A stretch of DNA of 62,874 nucleotides from VRUE01 sp036276735. Lineage in GTDB: Bacteria > Actinomycetota > Thermoleophilia > Solirubrobacterales > 70-9. The stretch is from positions 1 to 62,874 of the forward strand of contig DASUOH010000004.1 of assembly GCA_036276735.1 (NCBI GenBank). The letters run 5' to 3'. Positions 25,798 through 34,534 of the stretch are shown here, piece after piece. The notes below the pieces were generated by a model. That model saw nothing but the letters and a program-made list of their open reading frames with translations, had not been told where the DNA came from and searched no databases. The first letter of the stretch is position 1; each line of letters starts with the position of its first letter. A program made the position numbers and the translations under genes.

Positions 25798-26304
25798 CTA
25801 AGCAGCGGCCGGTAAGTACTGCTGCCAGGCCGCCGGGATAGAGGGCGAGGCCACCTGGATGAATACGGTCGGCGGAGGAGCCTTTGGCCTCTTCCTCGGA
25901 TGCATCTGGATCTCGCGCGGGAGGCGGTTGCCCTTGCGGCGGTTGCAGGCGGCGCAGGCGGCGACGATGTTCTCCCAGACGGATTTGCCGCCGCGGCTGC
26001 GGGGGATGACGTGGTCGACGGTGAGGCCCGACTTGCGCGAACCGCAGTACTGGCACGTCCAGGCGTCGCGGGCGAGCACGGCGCGGCGGGTGATGCGACG
26101 GCGGTGCGCCTCGCGCGGTACGCGGACGTAGTTGACGAGGCGAATCACGTCGGGACGCTCCAGCGTCATCCGCTCCGAGTGGATCGCCCCTTCGCGCCGC
26201 TCCAGCAGCTCGGCTTTCTCCTTCAGCAGCAGCACAGTTGCCCTTCTCAACGTGCAGACGTTGATCGGCTCATACGTCGCGTTCAAGACTAGGACGCGTG
26301 CCAT
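25798..26304 (-). CDS. HNH endonuclease domain protein
   Basis: 168 residues. HNH nuclease fold with two CxxC zinc knuckles: CQYCGSRKSGLTVDHVIPRSRGG near residue 88 (the DH is the catalytic His) and ENIVAACAACNRRKGNR. The N-terminal part ARVLVLNATYEPINVCTLRRA is conserved in a broad actinobacterial/cyanobacterial family of stand-alone HNH proteins of unknown role. ATG start at 26304; TAGAAT lies 11 nt upstream, giving a short leader. It is not next to the gyrA intein by chance alone necessarily, but nothing links them functionally. Confidence 0.9.
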   Translation of the reverse strand: MARVLVLNATYEPINVCTLRRATVLLLKEKAELLERREGAIHSERMTLERPDVIRLVNYVRVPREAHRRRITRRAVLARDAWTCQYCGSRKSGLTVDHVIPRSRGGKSVWENIVAACAACNRRKGNRLPREIQMHPRKRPKAPPPTVFIQVASPSIPAAWQQYLPAAA

Positions 26305-26341
26305 GCTGCTCGGGAATTCTACGCAGGCGCGGCGGCGATCC

Positions 26342-27175
26342 CTAACCGGCCGGATATGAGCCGAGGATTCGTACCGAGTCGGCTTTCGTGCGCAGCGCCG
26401 CCAGCGCCTCCTGGACCGGCGCCTCGTCGAGCATCCCTTCGGCGTCGACGAAGAACATGTAGCGGCCTAGCCCGCGCCGCAGCGGGCGCGACTCGATCCG
26501 CGACAGATTGACCCCGCGACTCGAGAACTCCTGCAGCGCCTCGACGAGCGCTCCGGGGTGGTCGGCGCCGAGCTCCGAGAAGACCAGCGAGGTCCGCCAG
26601 CGCTTGCCGGCTGCCGGCTGGGTCCCGGTCGGCGCGATCCAGACGAAGCGGGTGATGTTTTCCGGCTCGTCCTCGATTCGCTCGCGCAGGACGACGCAGC
26701 CGTAGAGCTCTGCCGCGGCGCGGGCGCCGATCGCCGCCCAGGGGCGAACCGACTCGCCGACCATTCGCACCGCCTCGGCGGTGCTGCTGACGCTGCGCCG
26801 TTCGACCTCGGGAAGATGCTCACGCAGGAAGCGCGCACACTGGGCGAGCGGCTGCGGGTGCGAGAGAACCGCCGCCACCTCTCCAAGGTCGACCCCCTCG
26901 CGAGCGATCAGGTGGGCGTGGACCTCGAAGTCGTGCTCGCCGACGATCGTGACCCGCTCGGCTTCGAAGGCGAGGGTGTCGAGCGTGCTGCGAACCGAGC
27001 CCTCGGTGGAGTTCTCGAACGGCACGAAGGCCCGCTCGGCATCGCCGTGCTCGACCGCGAGGATCGCGTCGGCGACGGTCGGCGTGCGCAGCGCCTCGAT
27101 CTCCTCGTCCCGCGCCGCCTCACGGAGGGCGTCCTCGGTGAAGGTGCCGGCAGGGCCCAGGTAGGCGACCCTCAT
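26342..27175 (-). CDS. pheA: Prephenate dehydratase with ACT domain
   Basis: 277 residues. Converts prephenate to phenylpyruvate in phenylalanine synthesis; cytosolic. The catalytic region shows YLGPAGTFTEDAL, VPFENSTEGSV, AVLSHPQPLAQC, SSTAEAVRM and the TRF motif in NITRFVWIAP. The ACT domain (from about residue 195) has GALVEALQEFSSRGVNLSRIESRP, the Phe-feedback site. The preceding membrane-protein gene's stop overlaps its start as ATGA, so the two are coupled. Confidence 0.96.
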   Translation of the reverse strand: MRVAYLGPAGTFTEDALREAARDEEIEALRTPTVADAILAVEHGDAERAFVPFENSTEGSVRSTLDTLAFEAERVTIVGEHDFEVHAHLIAREGVDLGEVAAVLSHPQPLAQCARFLREHLPEVERRSVSSTAEAVRMVGESVRPWAAIGARAAAELYGCVVLRERIEDEPENITRFVWIAPTGTQPAAGKRWRTSLVFSELGADHPGALVEALQEFSSRGVNLSRIESRPLRRGLGRYMFFVDAEGMLDEAPVQEALAALRTKADSVRILGSYPAG

Positions 27176-28206
27176 TCGAACGTGACCGTGAAGCTGTCCT
27201 CGTTGTTCTCGGAGAGTTCCTCGCCCGGCACGGGTTCCGCTTCCACTTCCAGCGTCACTTCCCCTTTCGGTGCCGGAATCAGCGGGATCGTCACCGTCGC
27301 GGTTTCCTGAGGTTCGATCGCGGGAATGTCACCCTGCAGCGTCGTCGCGCCAACCGTCACCGAGACCGTCACGCCGTTCTCGGTCGAGTCGCCCTGGTTT
27401 TCGACGGTCGCTTCCAGTTCGGGCGTTTCTTCGGTGCTGATCGAGGCCGCTTCTTCGGAAGACAATTCGGTGCCGCCGATCGCGACCCCGGTCAATTCGA
27501 GGCCGTGCACACCCGGCGTCGCCGCTCCCGTGGCGCCGCTGACCTGGCTGAGCGCGTCGGCCACTTCGTCTTCGTCGAGCCATTTGGTGTCGTCGGGGAC
27601 GAAGACGCTCACCGGCACCTCCTCTTCGATGCCGTTGTCGGCGAGCGCTGCCTCCATCTCCGGCCGCACCACCGACGCGTAGAGAACGTCGCTTGCCATC
27701 AGCTTGCGAATCTGCCGGGCGATCGAAGCGGTCGCTTTCTCGGCACCGACGTCGCCGAGCGCCGTGCTCATCTTTTCCGCGACTTCCGCCATCGCGCTGC
27801 CGCGCAGGGCGTAGGTCAACTCGAGTGCCTCCTGCGCTTCCCCCATGTCGCCGGGAGCGTCGAGGCCGTCGATTCGCGAGAGGTAGTTGTCCATCGCGCT
27901 GCGATCCGCCTGCACCTCGGCGACGAACTCGGTCACCGAGAGTCCGCCCGGGTCGGAGAGCTTGCCGAAGAAGCTTTTGCTGGTCTGGTCGGTCTCGTCG
28001 ACGATCTGCGCGACGTCGCCGGCGTAGTCGCGCAGGGCACGGTCCTTGCGGGCGTCGAGGCAGCCGCGCACGCCGAGCACCATCAGGATCAGGAGCAGCA
28101 GGCCAGCGCCGAGCGCCAGCCCGCGCCGCAGCAGAATCTGCTGGCGTTCCGGACGACGTCTGGGCCGCGGACGACGCGGCGGGCGGGATGCGAGCGAATC
28201 CTCCAC
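27172..28206 (-). CDS. Single-pass membrane protein with extracytoplasmic CARDB-like domain
   Basis: 344 residues from the GTG at 28206, preceded by GGAGAG 6 nt away. A proline/arginine-rich cytoplasmic start (RPPRRPRPRRRPERQQ) leads to one membrane segment (GLALGAGLLLLILMVLGV), a helical extracytoplasmic region, then a C-terminal beta domain whose ELEATVENQGDSTENGVTVSV pattern resembles CARDB/Ig-like adhesion modules. Despite its position I count it as ending at 27172, overlapping pheA's start codon. It faces the kinase gene divergently and may be part of the same signalling locus. Function unknown. Confidence 0.75.
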   Translation of the reverse strand: MEDSLASRPPRRPRPRRRPERQQILLRRGLALGAGLLLLILMVLGVRGCLDARKDRALRDYAGDVAQIVDETDQTSKSFFGKLSDPGGLSVTEFVAEVQADRSAMDNYLSRIDGLDAPGDMGEAQEALELTYALRGSAMAEVAEKMSTALGDVGAEKATASIARQIRKLMASDVLYASVVRPEMEAALADNGIEEEVPVSVFVPDDTKWLDEDEVADALSQVSGATGAATPGVHGLELTGVAIGGTELSSEEAASISTEETPELEATVENQGDSTENGVTVSVTVGATTLQGDIPAIEPQETATVTIPLIPAPKGEVTLEVEAEPVPGEELSENNEDSFTVTFE

Positions 28207-28351
28207 GAGCGGCTCTCCAAGCTGGTTGGCTGGGCGGGGGAGAGTATGCACAGCGGGTAGGTCGCCGCCTTCAGCCTCCCCGCAAACGGTGTGTTTTTTG
28301 CACCGCTGCCGCAGGAGGGCGCCGTTCGACGGCGAAGTCGGTGACGCTGTG

Positions 28352-29257
28352 GTGGGCTCGCTCGTACTCGACCGGTTCCTGATCGAGCGCCGCATCGGCA
28401 GCGGCGGCTTCGGCGTTGTCTACGAGGCCTGGGACGGACGGCTGGAGCGCAGCGTCGCGGTCAAGGCGATCGAATCGCGTGGTGAGGCACGGCGCCGGGT
28501 GCTGCGCGAGGCGCAGGCTGCCGCCCGGCTCAACCACCCCGGCATCGTCACTCTCTATGAGATGGGCGAGGAGGACGGCAACGCCCTGCTCGTCACTGAG
28601 ATGGTCGAGGGCGACACGCTGGCGCAGCTGAGCGCCGACGGAGCGCTCAGCGATCGCGAGGTCGGTGAGATCGGTGCTGACCTTTGCGAGGCGCTCGACC
28701 ATGCCCACGCACGCGGCGTCGTCCACCGCGACGTCAAGCCGCAGAACGTCCTGGTCGGCGACGAGGGCGAGCCACGCGCCAAGCTGATGGACTTCGGCGT
28801 GGCACGCCTCGCGGATGCGGCGGCGCTGACCGCGCCGGGAGACGTGGTCGGCACTCTCGCTTACATGGCGCCCGAGCAGGCGGAAGGAAAGTCCGCCGGC
28901 CCGGAGGCCGACGTCTACTCCCTGGCGCTGACCCTTTACGAGTGCTGGAGCGGCGATAACCCAAACCGGCGTGCCACGCCGGCCGCGACCGCGCGAGCGA
29001 TCGGCAGCCGACCACGCCGCCTCCGCCGCCTCCGCCCCGACCTGCCGCGGCAGCTCTGCGACACGGTCGACGCCTGCCTCGAGCGCCGCCCCGGGCATCG
29101 GCCCGGCCTGGAGGACCTGGGGGCCGCGATCGAGGGATCGCTTGCGCATCTCGCCGACCACGCTCCCAGCGCTTCCCGTGGGCTGGGCCTACGGCTTGGC
29201 GCCACGGGCGCGGCAATCTTCCTCGGCGCCTGGTTGGCCGCGGGCCACGGCGTTTAG
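28352..29257 (+). CDS. Ser/Thr protein kinase without extracellular sensor
   Basis: 301 residues. Complete Hanks-type kinase: IGSGGFGVVYEAW, VAVKAIE, HRDVKPQNVLV, MDFGVAR, MAPEQ and DVYSLALTLYE. After the kinase domain comes a single hydrophobic segment (ATGAAIFLGAWLAAGHGV) and the protein stops, so it has no outside domain. The start is GTG at 28352 or the GTG just before it; no Shine-Dalgarno is clear. It heads a plus-strand block with FHA proteins, a PP2C phosphatase and cell-wall enzymes, so its targets are probably there. Confidence 0.88.
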   Translation: MGSLVLDRFLIERRIGSGGFGVVYEAWDGRLERSVAVKAIESRGEARRRVLREAQAAARLNHPGIVTLYEMGEEDGNALLVTEMVEGDTLAQLSADGALSDREVGEIGADLCEALDHAHARGVVHRDVKPQNVLVGDEGEPRAKLMDFGVARLADAAALTAPGDVVGTLAYMAPEQAEGKSAGPEADVYSLALTLYECWSGDNPNRRATPAATARAIGSRPRRLRRLRPDLPRQLCDTVDACLERRPGHRPGLEDLGAAIEGSLAHLADHAPSASRGLGLRLGATGAAIFLGAWLAAGHGV

Positions 29258-29269
29258 ATGGCAGCCATC

Positions 29270-29275
29270 TAGGAT
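29270..29275 (+). promoter_or_regulatory. Putative -10 box (TAGGAT) of fhaA
   Basis: TAGGAT sits 6 nt before the ATC that begins the conserved FhaA sequence, overlapping an 8-bp inverted repeat TAGATGGC/GCCATCTA (29254-29270). CCATCTAGG followed by a purine and TT is also found before the gene at 51860. Confidence 0.4.
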
Positions 29276-29281
29276 TCCCCG

Positions 29282-30049
29282 ATCAGCGTCCTGCGCAACC
29301 TCGAGAGTCGGATCGAAGGCCTCGTCGAGGGCGTGTTCAGCCGTGCCTTCAGCTCGGAGGTGCAGCCGGTCGAGCTGGCCCGCAAGCTGGCGAAGGAGAT
29401 GGACGCCAACAAGACCGCCGGCGTCGCCCGCGTCTACGTCCCCAACGAGTACACCGTCTACCTCTCCGATCGCGACCGAACTCGGCTGGAAGGCTACGAG
29501 CGCTCCTTGGAGCAGGAGCTGGCCGGATACCTGCTCGAGCACGCCCGGCGGCGCAGCTACGACCTGCTGACGCGGCCGACCGTCAGCTTCGATACCGACG
29601 AACGACTGCGGCTCGGCGAGTTCGGCATCCAGGCGCGGCTCGTCAAGCCCCCGGCCCACGAGGGCGCCAGCCCCAGCCAGGGCGAGGAGGGCCACACGAT
29701 GGTCTACTCGGCGGTCCAGGAGGACCCCGCTGGGGGACAGAGGCCAGCCGCCCGCGCCGAGGTGGCGACCCGAGCCGTCGTCGTCCTTGGCGACCGTCGC
29801 TACGTCCTCGACGGACCGCGCGCGACCATCGGGCGGGCCAAGGACGCGGACTGCGTGCTGCGCGATGCCAACGTCTCCCGCCATCACGCCGAGCTGCGCC
29901 GTTCGGAGTCCGGCGAGTGGACGATCGCCGACCTGGGCTCGACCAACGGGGTCAAGGTCAACGATCGCCGGGTCGGCTCAACGCGACTCAACGCCGGGGA
30001 CCGGGTGACCCTCGGGACGACGAGCTTCACTTTCGACGTAGAGCGATAG
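29282..30049 (+). CDS. FHA-domain protein with DUF3662 N-terminus (FhaA-like), non-canonical start
   Basis: 255 residues if counted from the ATC at 29282. The N-terminal DUF3662 domain begins ISVLRNLESRIEGLVEGVF and includes SEVQPVELARKLAKEMD; the C-terminal FHA domain has IGRAKDADCVLRDANVSRHHAEL and DLGSTNGVKVN, which bind phosphothreonine. In Mycobacterium FhaA reads PknB phosphorylation and affects cell-wall synthesis. No ATG/GTG/TTG exists before the conserved N-terminus: an in-frame stop at 29270 is followed only by GAT TCC CCG ATC AGC GTC CTG. The first canonical start (GTG 29333) would delete 17 conserved residues. ATC or CTG (29291) may start translation. Confidence 0.85.
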   Translation: MSVLRNLESRIEGLVEGVFSRAFSSEVQPVELARKLAKEMDANKTAGVARVYVPNEYTVYLSDRDRTRLEGYERSLEQELAGYLLEHARRRSYDLLTRPTVSFDTDERLRLGEFGIQARLVKPPAHEGASPSQGEEGHTMVYSAVQEDPAGGQRPAARAEVATRAVVVLGDRRYVLDGPRATIGRAKDADCVLRDANVSRHHAELRRSESGEWTIADLGSTNGVKVNDRRVGSTRLNAGDRVTLGTTSFTFDVER

Positions 30050-30062
30050 GGAGCCGTCAGGT

Positions 30063-30533
30063 ATGGACTACGACCCCATCTCCGTCGCGCTCAAGTTCGG
30101 CTTCCTCGCCGTCCTCTATTTGTTCCTGCTCGGCATCGCCCGCAGCGCGCTGAAGGATCTGCGCGGCACCGTGTCGCCGGCACCGGACGCGACCGGCTTC
30201 CACGCCGTCGCCCCGCTCGGCGAAGCCCCGGTGACGGCGGACGCCTGGCTGGTCGTGTTGCGCGGCGGCGGTCTGCGCGAGGGCGAGCGCTTCGACCTGC
30301 TCGGGGGCCTCTCGATCGGCCGCTCCGCGGAAGCGGACCTGCGAATCGAGGACCGCTATGCCTCCGGCCTGCACGCGAGGATCTTCTCCCGCGATGGCAG
30401 AACCTACGTCGAAGACATGAAATCGACCAACGGGACGTTGCTCAACGACGCCCAGCTGCACGGCGAAGCCGAGCTGATCGACGGCGACGTGGTGCGGATC
30501 GGCGACACCGAGTTCCGGTTCGAGGCGAGCTAG
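30063..30533 (+). CDS. Membrane-anchored FHA-domain protein (FhaB/FipA-like)
   Basis: 156 residues. A membrane segment near residues 10-27 (ALKFGFLAVLYLFLLGIA) anchors a cytosolic FHA domain with SIGRSAEADLRIEDRYASGLHARI and STNGTLLND. In Mycobacterium the equivalent FhaB sits next to pstP and ftsW/rodA as here and links PknB signalling to division. ATG at 30063, 13 bp after fhaA. Confidence 0.92.
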   Translation: MDYDPISVALKFGFLAVLYLFLLGIARSALKDLRGTVSPAPDATGFHAVAPLGEAPVTADAWLVVLRGGGLREGERFDLLGGLSIGRSAEADLRIEDRYASGLHARIFSRDGRTYVEDMKSTNGTLLNDAQLHGEAELIDGDVVRIGDTEFRFEAS

Positions 30534-30535
30534 CG

Positions 30536-31729
30536 ATGCTCAGAGTCGACGACCAGGCCTTTCGCACCGACACCGGCCGCCAGCGCAGCGAGAACGAGGA
30601 CTCCTTCTACGTCCGGCCGCCGATATTCGTCGTCGCCGACGGGATGGGCGGGGCCCAGGCCGGCGAGGTCGCCTCCAAGGCGGCGGCCGACGCCTTCGAC
30701 CGCGACCTCCCCGACGCCCCGCCCGAGCGGGTCCTGCGCGAGACGATCGAAGCCGCCAACCGCGAGATCCACGAGCTTGCTCGCTCCGACCCCTCCCGAG
30801 CCGGGATGGGGACGACGATCACCGCGGCGATCGTCAATCCCGGCAGCGAAGAGGTCGGGATCGGGCACGTCGGCGACAGCCGCGCCTACCGGTTGCGGGG
30901 CAGCAAGCTCGAGCAGCTGACCCGCGACCACTCGCTGGTCGAGGAGATGCGGCGTAAGGGTCAGATCACCGACGCCCAGGCTGAGGACCATCCACAGCGG
31001 TCGATCATCACCCGCGCCCTCGGACCCGAGCCCAGCGTCGAGGTCGACGTGCAGACGGTGCATGCAGCGCCCGGCGACGTCTTCCTGCTCTGCTCCGACG
31101 GCCTGACCACGATGGTCGACGAGGAGCGGATTGCCACCGTGCTGGGCAAGGCGGCGTCGATGAAGGAGGCGGTCCGAGCGCTCGTCGACGCGGCCAACAA
31201 GGCCGGGGGTCGCGACAACATCACCGCGCTCGCCTTCCGACTCGAGGACGCCGCGGCGCCGCGGCGCGCCTCCTCCAACGACGACGCCCGCGACGCGACG
31301 CTGGTGGGAAGCGCCGCCGAGGAGGCAGGCTTGACCGCGACCGAGGTGCGCCGCCGCGCCGCAGCCGCGGCGGCCAGGGAGCGCCGCGAACAGCTCGCCG
31401 CCCAGCCGACGCGCCGACCGCTGCGCGCCGCCGCCAAGGCGCTGGCTGCACTACTTCTCGTCGCCGCACTGGTGGGCGGCGGCTGGTACGCGAACCGTCA
31501 GGTCTGGTTCCTCGGCACCGACGAAGCCGGTCGAGTCGCCCTCTACCGCGGCCTTCCCTACGAGCTGCCGCTGGGAGTCGAGCTCTACGAGCAGCGCTAC
31601 GCGAGCCCGATCCAGACCGGGACGCTGGCCGGCAGACGCCACGAGGCGGTCACCGGCCACGAGCTGCGCTCGCGCGAGGACGCCGTCTCGCTGATCGAAG
31701 AGATCGAACGCGGCCAGGGCCTTCGTTGA
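30536..31729 (+). CDS. PP2C-type Ser/Thr phosphatase (PstP-like)
   Basis: 397 residues. Removes phosphates placed by the PknB-type kinases. Metal-binding motifs ENEDSFY, VADGMGGAQAGE, GHVGDSRAYRL, CSDGLT and GGRDNITAL are intact in the first 240 residues. An Ala/Arg-rich linker leads to one membrane segment (ALAALLLVAALVGGGWYA) and a short outside domain (about 70 residues). ATG 2 bp after fhaB's stop; the ftsW/rodA start overlaps its end. Confidence 0.94.
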   Translation: MLRVDDQAFRTDTGRQRSENEDSFYVRPPIFVVADGMGGAQAGEVASKAAADAFDRDLPDAPPERVLRETIEAANREIHELARSDPSRAGMGTTITAAIVNPGSEEVGIGHVGDSRAYRLRGSKLEQLTRDHSLVEEMRRKGQITDAQAEDHPQRSIITRALGPEPSVEVDVQTVHAAPGDVFLLCSDGLTTMVDEERIATVLGKAASMKEAVRALVDAANKAGGRDNITALAFRLEDAAAPRRASSNDDARDATLVGSAAEEAGLTATEVRRRAAAAAARERREQLAAQPTRRPLRAAAKALAALLLVAALVGGGWYANRQVWFLGTDEAGRVALYRGLPYELPLGVELYEQRYASPIQTGTLAGRRHEAVTGHELRSREDAVSLIEEIERGQGLR

Positions 31730-33060
31730 GGTCGGCCAGGAATCGGGAGCTGATCGCGCTTGTGCCGGTGGCGCTGCTGCTCAGCGCCGGGTTCGCCGCG
31801 GTCTTTGCTTCAGAGCAGACGGAGGTCGGCGACCTCAGCCTCGTCTACGGCGCCTACTTCCTCGCCGTCTGCATCGCCACGCACATCTACCTGCGGCTGC
31901 GGCTGCCCAACGCCGACCCCTACCTGTTTCCGCTGGCGGCCCTGCTCACGGCCGTCGGCCTGGTGATGATCTACCGCATCGACGCCGACCTGGCGCGCGA
32001 CCAGGCCAACTGGTTCGTGCTCGGCCTCCTCCTCTTTGCCCTCGCGATCCACTTCCTGCGCGACTACGAGGTGCTGGAGCGCTACCGCTACACGATCGCG
32101 ATCGCCGGCCTGCTGCTCTTGTTGGCGCCGCGGCTGCCGGGAATCGGCCAGCAGGTCAACGGCGCCTACCTGGGCGTCAAGCTAGGCCCGCTCGCCTTTC
32201 AGCCGGCCGAGTTCTCGAAGATCTGCATCGTCGTCTTCCTCGCCAGCTACCTGCGCGAGCACCGCGAGGTGCTGATCGTCGGCGCCCGGCGCGTCCTCGG
32301 GGTGACGCTGCCGCCGCTCAAGCACCTCGGCCCGCTGCTGGTCGTCTGGGGGGCGGCGATGTTCATGCTCGTCTTCATCCGCGACCTCGGCAGCTCGCTG
32401 ATGTTCTTCGCCGCCTTCCTGGCGCTGCTCTACGTCGCCACCGCCCGCTTCTCCTTCGTGACGATCGGGATGGCGATGTTCCTCGCGGGCGCCTGGTTCT
32501 TCGCCACGACCGTGCCCCACGTCCATGACCGGATCCAGATCTGGCTCGACCCCTACGAGGATCCCTCCAACACCGGCTACCAGATCCTGCAGTCGATCTT
32601 CGCCCAGGCCGACGGGGGCCTCTTCGGGGTCGGCTTCGGCCAGGCGCTGATCACGATCCCCGGCACCGACAACGCGCTGCTGCCGGCGGCCCATACCGAC
32701 ACGATCTACTCGCTGATCGTCAACGAGGTCGGCCTCTTCGGCGCCTGCGCGGTGATCCTGGCCTACCTGCTGTTCGCGGCGCGCGGCTTCAAGATCGCGC
32801 TGCTCGCCGACGACGGCTTCTCGAAGCTGCTGGCGACCGGGTTGACCGCCGTCTTCGCGATCCAGGCCTTCGTGATCATCGGCGGCGTGACGCGGGTGAT
32901 CCCGCTGACCGGCGTGACGCTCCCGTTCGTCAGCTACGGCGGCAGCTCGATCATCGCCAACTTCGTGCTGCTCGCACTGCTCCTGCTCGTCTCCGATCGG
33001 GCCCGCCGCGAGGCTGTCGCCGCCGCCCGCACCGGCCACCTGTCGCCGGAGCCAGCGTGA
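31726..33060 (+). CDS. FtsW/RodA/SpoVE family peptidoglycan polymerase
   Basis: 444 residues with about ten to twelve membrane segments. SEDS glycosyltransferase that polymerises lipid II. The conserved SEDS block QPAEFSKICIVVFLASYL, RDLGSSLMFF, the loop PYEDPSNTGYQILQS, GLFGVGFGQ, HTDTIYSLIVNEVG and the final GVTLPFVSYGGSS are all present. TTG start overlaps the phosphatase stop as TTGA. The partner PBP follows after 4 bp, so the two should act as a pair. Confidence 0.95.
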   Translation: MRSARNRELIALVPVALLLSAGFAAVFASEQTEVGDLSLVYGAYFLAVCIATHIYLRLRLPNADPYLFPLAALLTAVGLVMIYRIDADLARDQANWFVLGLLLFALAIHFLRDYEVLERYRYTIAIAGLLLLLAPRLPGIGQQVNGAYLGVKLGPLAFQPAEFSKICIVVFLASYLREHREVLIVGARRVLGVTLPPLKHLGPLLVVWGAAMFMLVFIRDLGSSLMFFAAFLALLYVATARFSFVTIGMAMFLAGAWFFATTVPHVHDRIQIWLDPYEDPSNTGYQILQSIFAQADGGLFGVGFGQALITIPGTDNALLPAAHTDTIYSLIVNEVGLFGACAVILAYLLFAARGFKIALLADDGFSKLLATGLTAVFAIQAFVIIGGVTRVIPLTGVTLPFVSYGGSSIIANFVLLALLLLVSDRARREAVAAARTGHLSPEPA

Positions 33061-33064
33061 GGCT

Positions 33065-34519
33065 ATGAACAGCCAGATCGTCAAGCTCTTCGGCCTGATC
33101 GTCGTCCTCTTTGCCGTCCTGGTCGGCTTCACGTCCTACTGGTCGGTCTTCGATGCCGAGGCGCTGAAGGAAAAGTCGGCGAACAAGCGACCGCTGCTCG
33201 AGCAGCAGCGGATCGAGCGGGGCCGCATCCTCGCCGACGACGGAACCGTGATCGCGCGCTCCGTCGCCAAGGGGCGCGGCGACAACCTCCGGTATGTGCG
33301 CCGCTATCCCGAAGGCGCGCTCTTCGGCCACCCGATCGGCTACAGCTTCGTCCGCGAGGGCGACAGCGAGTTCGAGCAGTTCCACAACGACGAGCTGGTC
33401 GGCAACGAGTCGGAGTTCGTCTCGCTGCTCGACGAGCTGCGCGGTCAGGCGCAGGAGGGCAACGACGTCGTGACCAGCCTGGATCCCGAAGCGCAGCGCG
33501 TGGCGCTCGGAGCGCTGGAAGCGGCCGGCTTCGGCGCCGTCGCGGCGATCGAGCCGAGCACCGGCAGGGTGCGCGTGCTCGCATCGAATCCGCCCTACGA
33601 CCCAAGCCGCGTCCCCTCCGAACTGTCGGAGCTGAACCGCAACGAGCTCGAATCGCCGCTGCTCAACCGCGCAACCCAGGGCCAGTACCCGCCGGGCTCG
33701 ACCTTCAAGGTGGTGACCGCGGCCGCGGGGTTGGATACCGGCACGATCAGCCTCGAGTCGACGATCGACGCGCCGGCCACGATCGACGTCCAGGGCCAGC
33801 CGCTCGCCAACTCCGACGGCGCATCCTACGGCGCGATCCCGCTCGAAGCGGCGCTGACCGGCTCGGTCAATACCTGGTTCGCCCAGCTCGGCGAACAGAT
33901 CGGCTCCGACCCCCTCTTCGACTACATGGACCGCTTCGGCTTTGGCTCGACGCCGGCGATCGACCTGCCCGACGATCAGGTCTACCGCAGCGGCGTCTTC
34001 GAAGGGCGCGATCTGCTCGGCCGCGGCGACCCGGTCGACGTGGCGCGGATCGCGATCGGCCAGGAGCGGCTGGTGGTGACGCCGCTGCAAATGGCGCTGG
34101 TGGCGTCCGCCGTCGCCAACGAAGGCACCCTGATGAAGCCGCAGATCTGGAGCCGCGTCGTCGACCCCGACGGGCGTGTCACCGAGCGCCTCGACCCGTC
34201 GCGCTACAGCCAGCCGATGGAGGAGGAGACGGCGGCGGCGCTGACCGACGCGATGGAAGGCGTCGTCGACGAAGGAACCGGCACCAACGCGGCGATCCCC
34301 GGCGTCCCGGTGGCGGGCAAGACCGGCACGGCGGAAACGCCCTTCAACGAGAGCTGCGTCGGGGCGGGCGACAACCAGGCCTGGTTCATCGGGTTCGCGC
34401 CCGCCGACGACCCGGAGATCGCGATCGCGGCGACGGTCGAGTGCACCGAATCCTTCGGCGGCGAGCTGGCGGCGCCGATCTTCCGCGAGGTCGCCGAAAC
34501 CTTGATCGACGATGAATGA
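33065..34519 (+). CDS. Class B penicillin-binding protein (PbpA-like transpeptidase)
   Basis: 484 residues. Membrane anchor near residues 7-27, a short non-catalytic domain, then the transpeptidase: SxxK motif GSTFKVVTAAAGL, SxN motif TGSVNTWFAQLG, KTG motif VAGKTGTAETPF. It crosslinks peptidoglycan made by the SEDS protein encoded just upstream. Equivalent to Mycobacterium PbpA in the same gene order. No PASTA domains. Confidence 0.95.
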   Translation: MNSQIVKLFGLIVVLFAVLVGFTSYWSVFDAEALKEKSANKRPLLEQQRIERGRILADDGTVIARSVAKGRGDNLRYVRRYPEGALFGHPIGYSFVREGDSEFEQFHNDELVGNESEFVSLLDELRGQAQEGNDVVTSLDPEAQRVALGALEAAGFGAVAAIEPSTGRVRVLASNPPYDPSRVPSELSELNRNELESPLLNRATQGQYPPGSTFKVVTAAAGLDTGTISLESTIDAPATIDVQGQPLANSDGASYGAIPLEAALTGSVNTWFAQLGEQIGSDPLFDYMDRFGFGSTPAIDLPDDQVYRSGVFEGRDLLGRGDPVDVARIAIGQERLVVTPLQMALVASAVANEGTLMKPQIWSRVVDPDGRVTERLDPSRYSQPMEEETAAALTDAMEGVVDEGTGTNAAIPGVPVAGKTGTAETPFNESCVGAGDNQAWFIGFAPADDPEIAIAATVECTESFGGELAAPIFREVAETLIDDE

Positions 34520-34534
34520 GATAGAAGGCAGCGC

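Noticed and set aside
25798..26304. HNH gene as a partner of the gyrA intein
   Set aside because: The intein has its own LAGLIDADG endonuclease, and this HNH family is widespread without inteins.
27120..27140. Family B box GCGTCCTCGGTGAAG in pheA
   Set aside because: Only the first ten bases match, within coding sequence, without a second box or arms.
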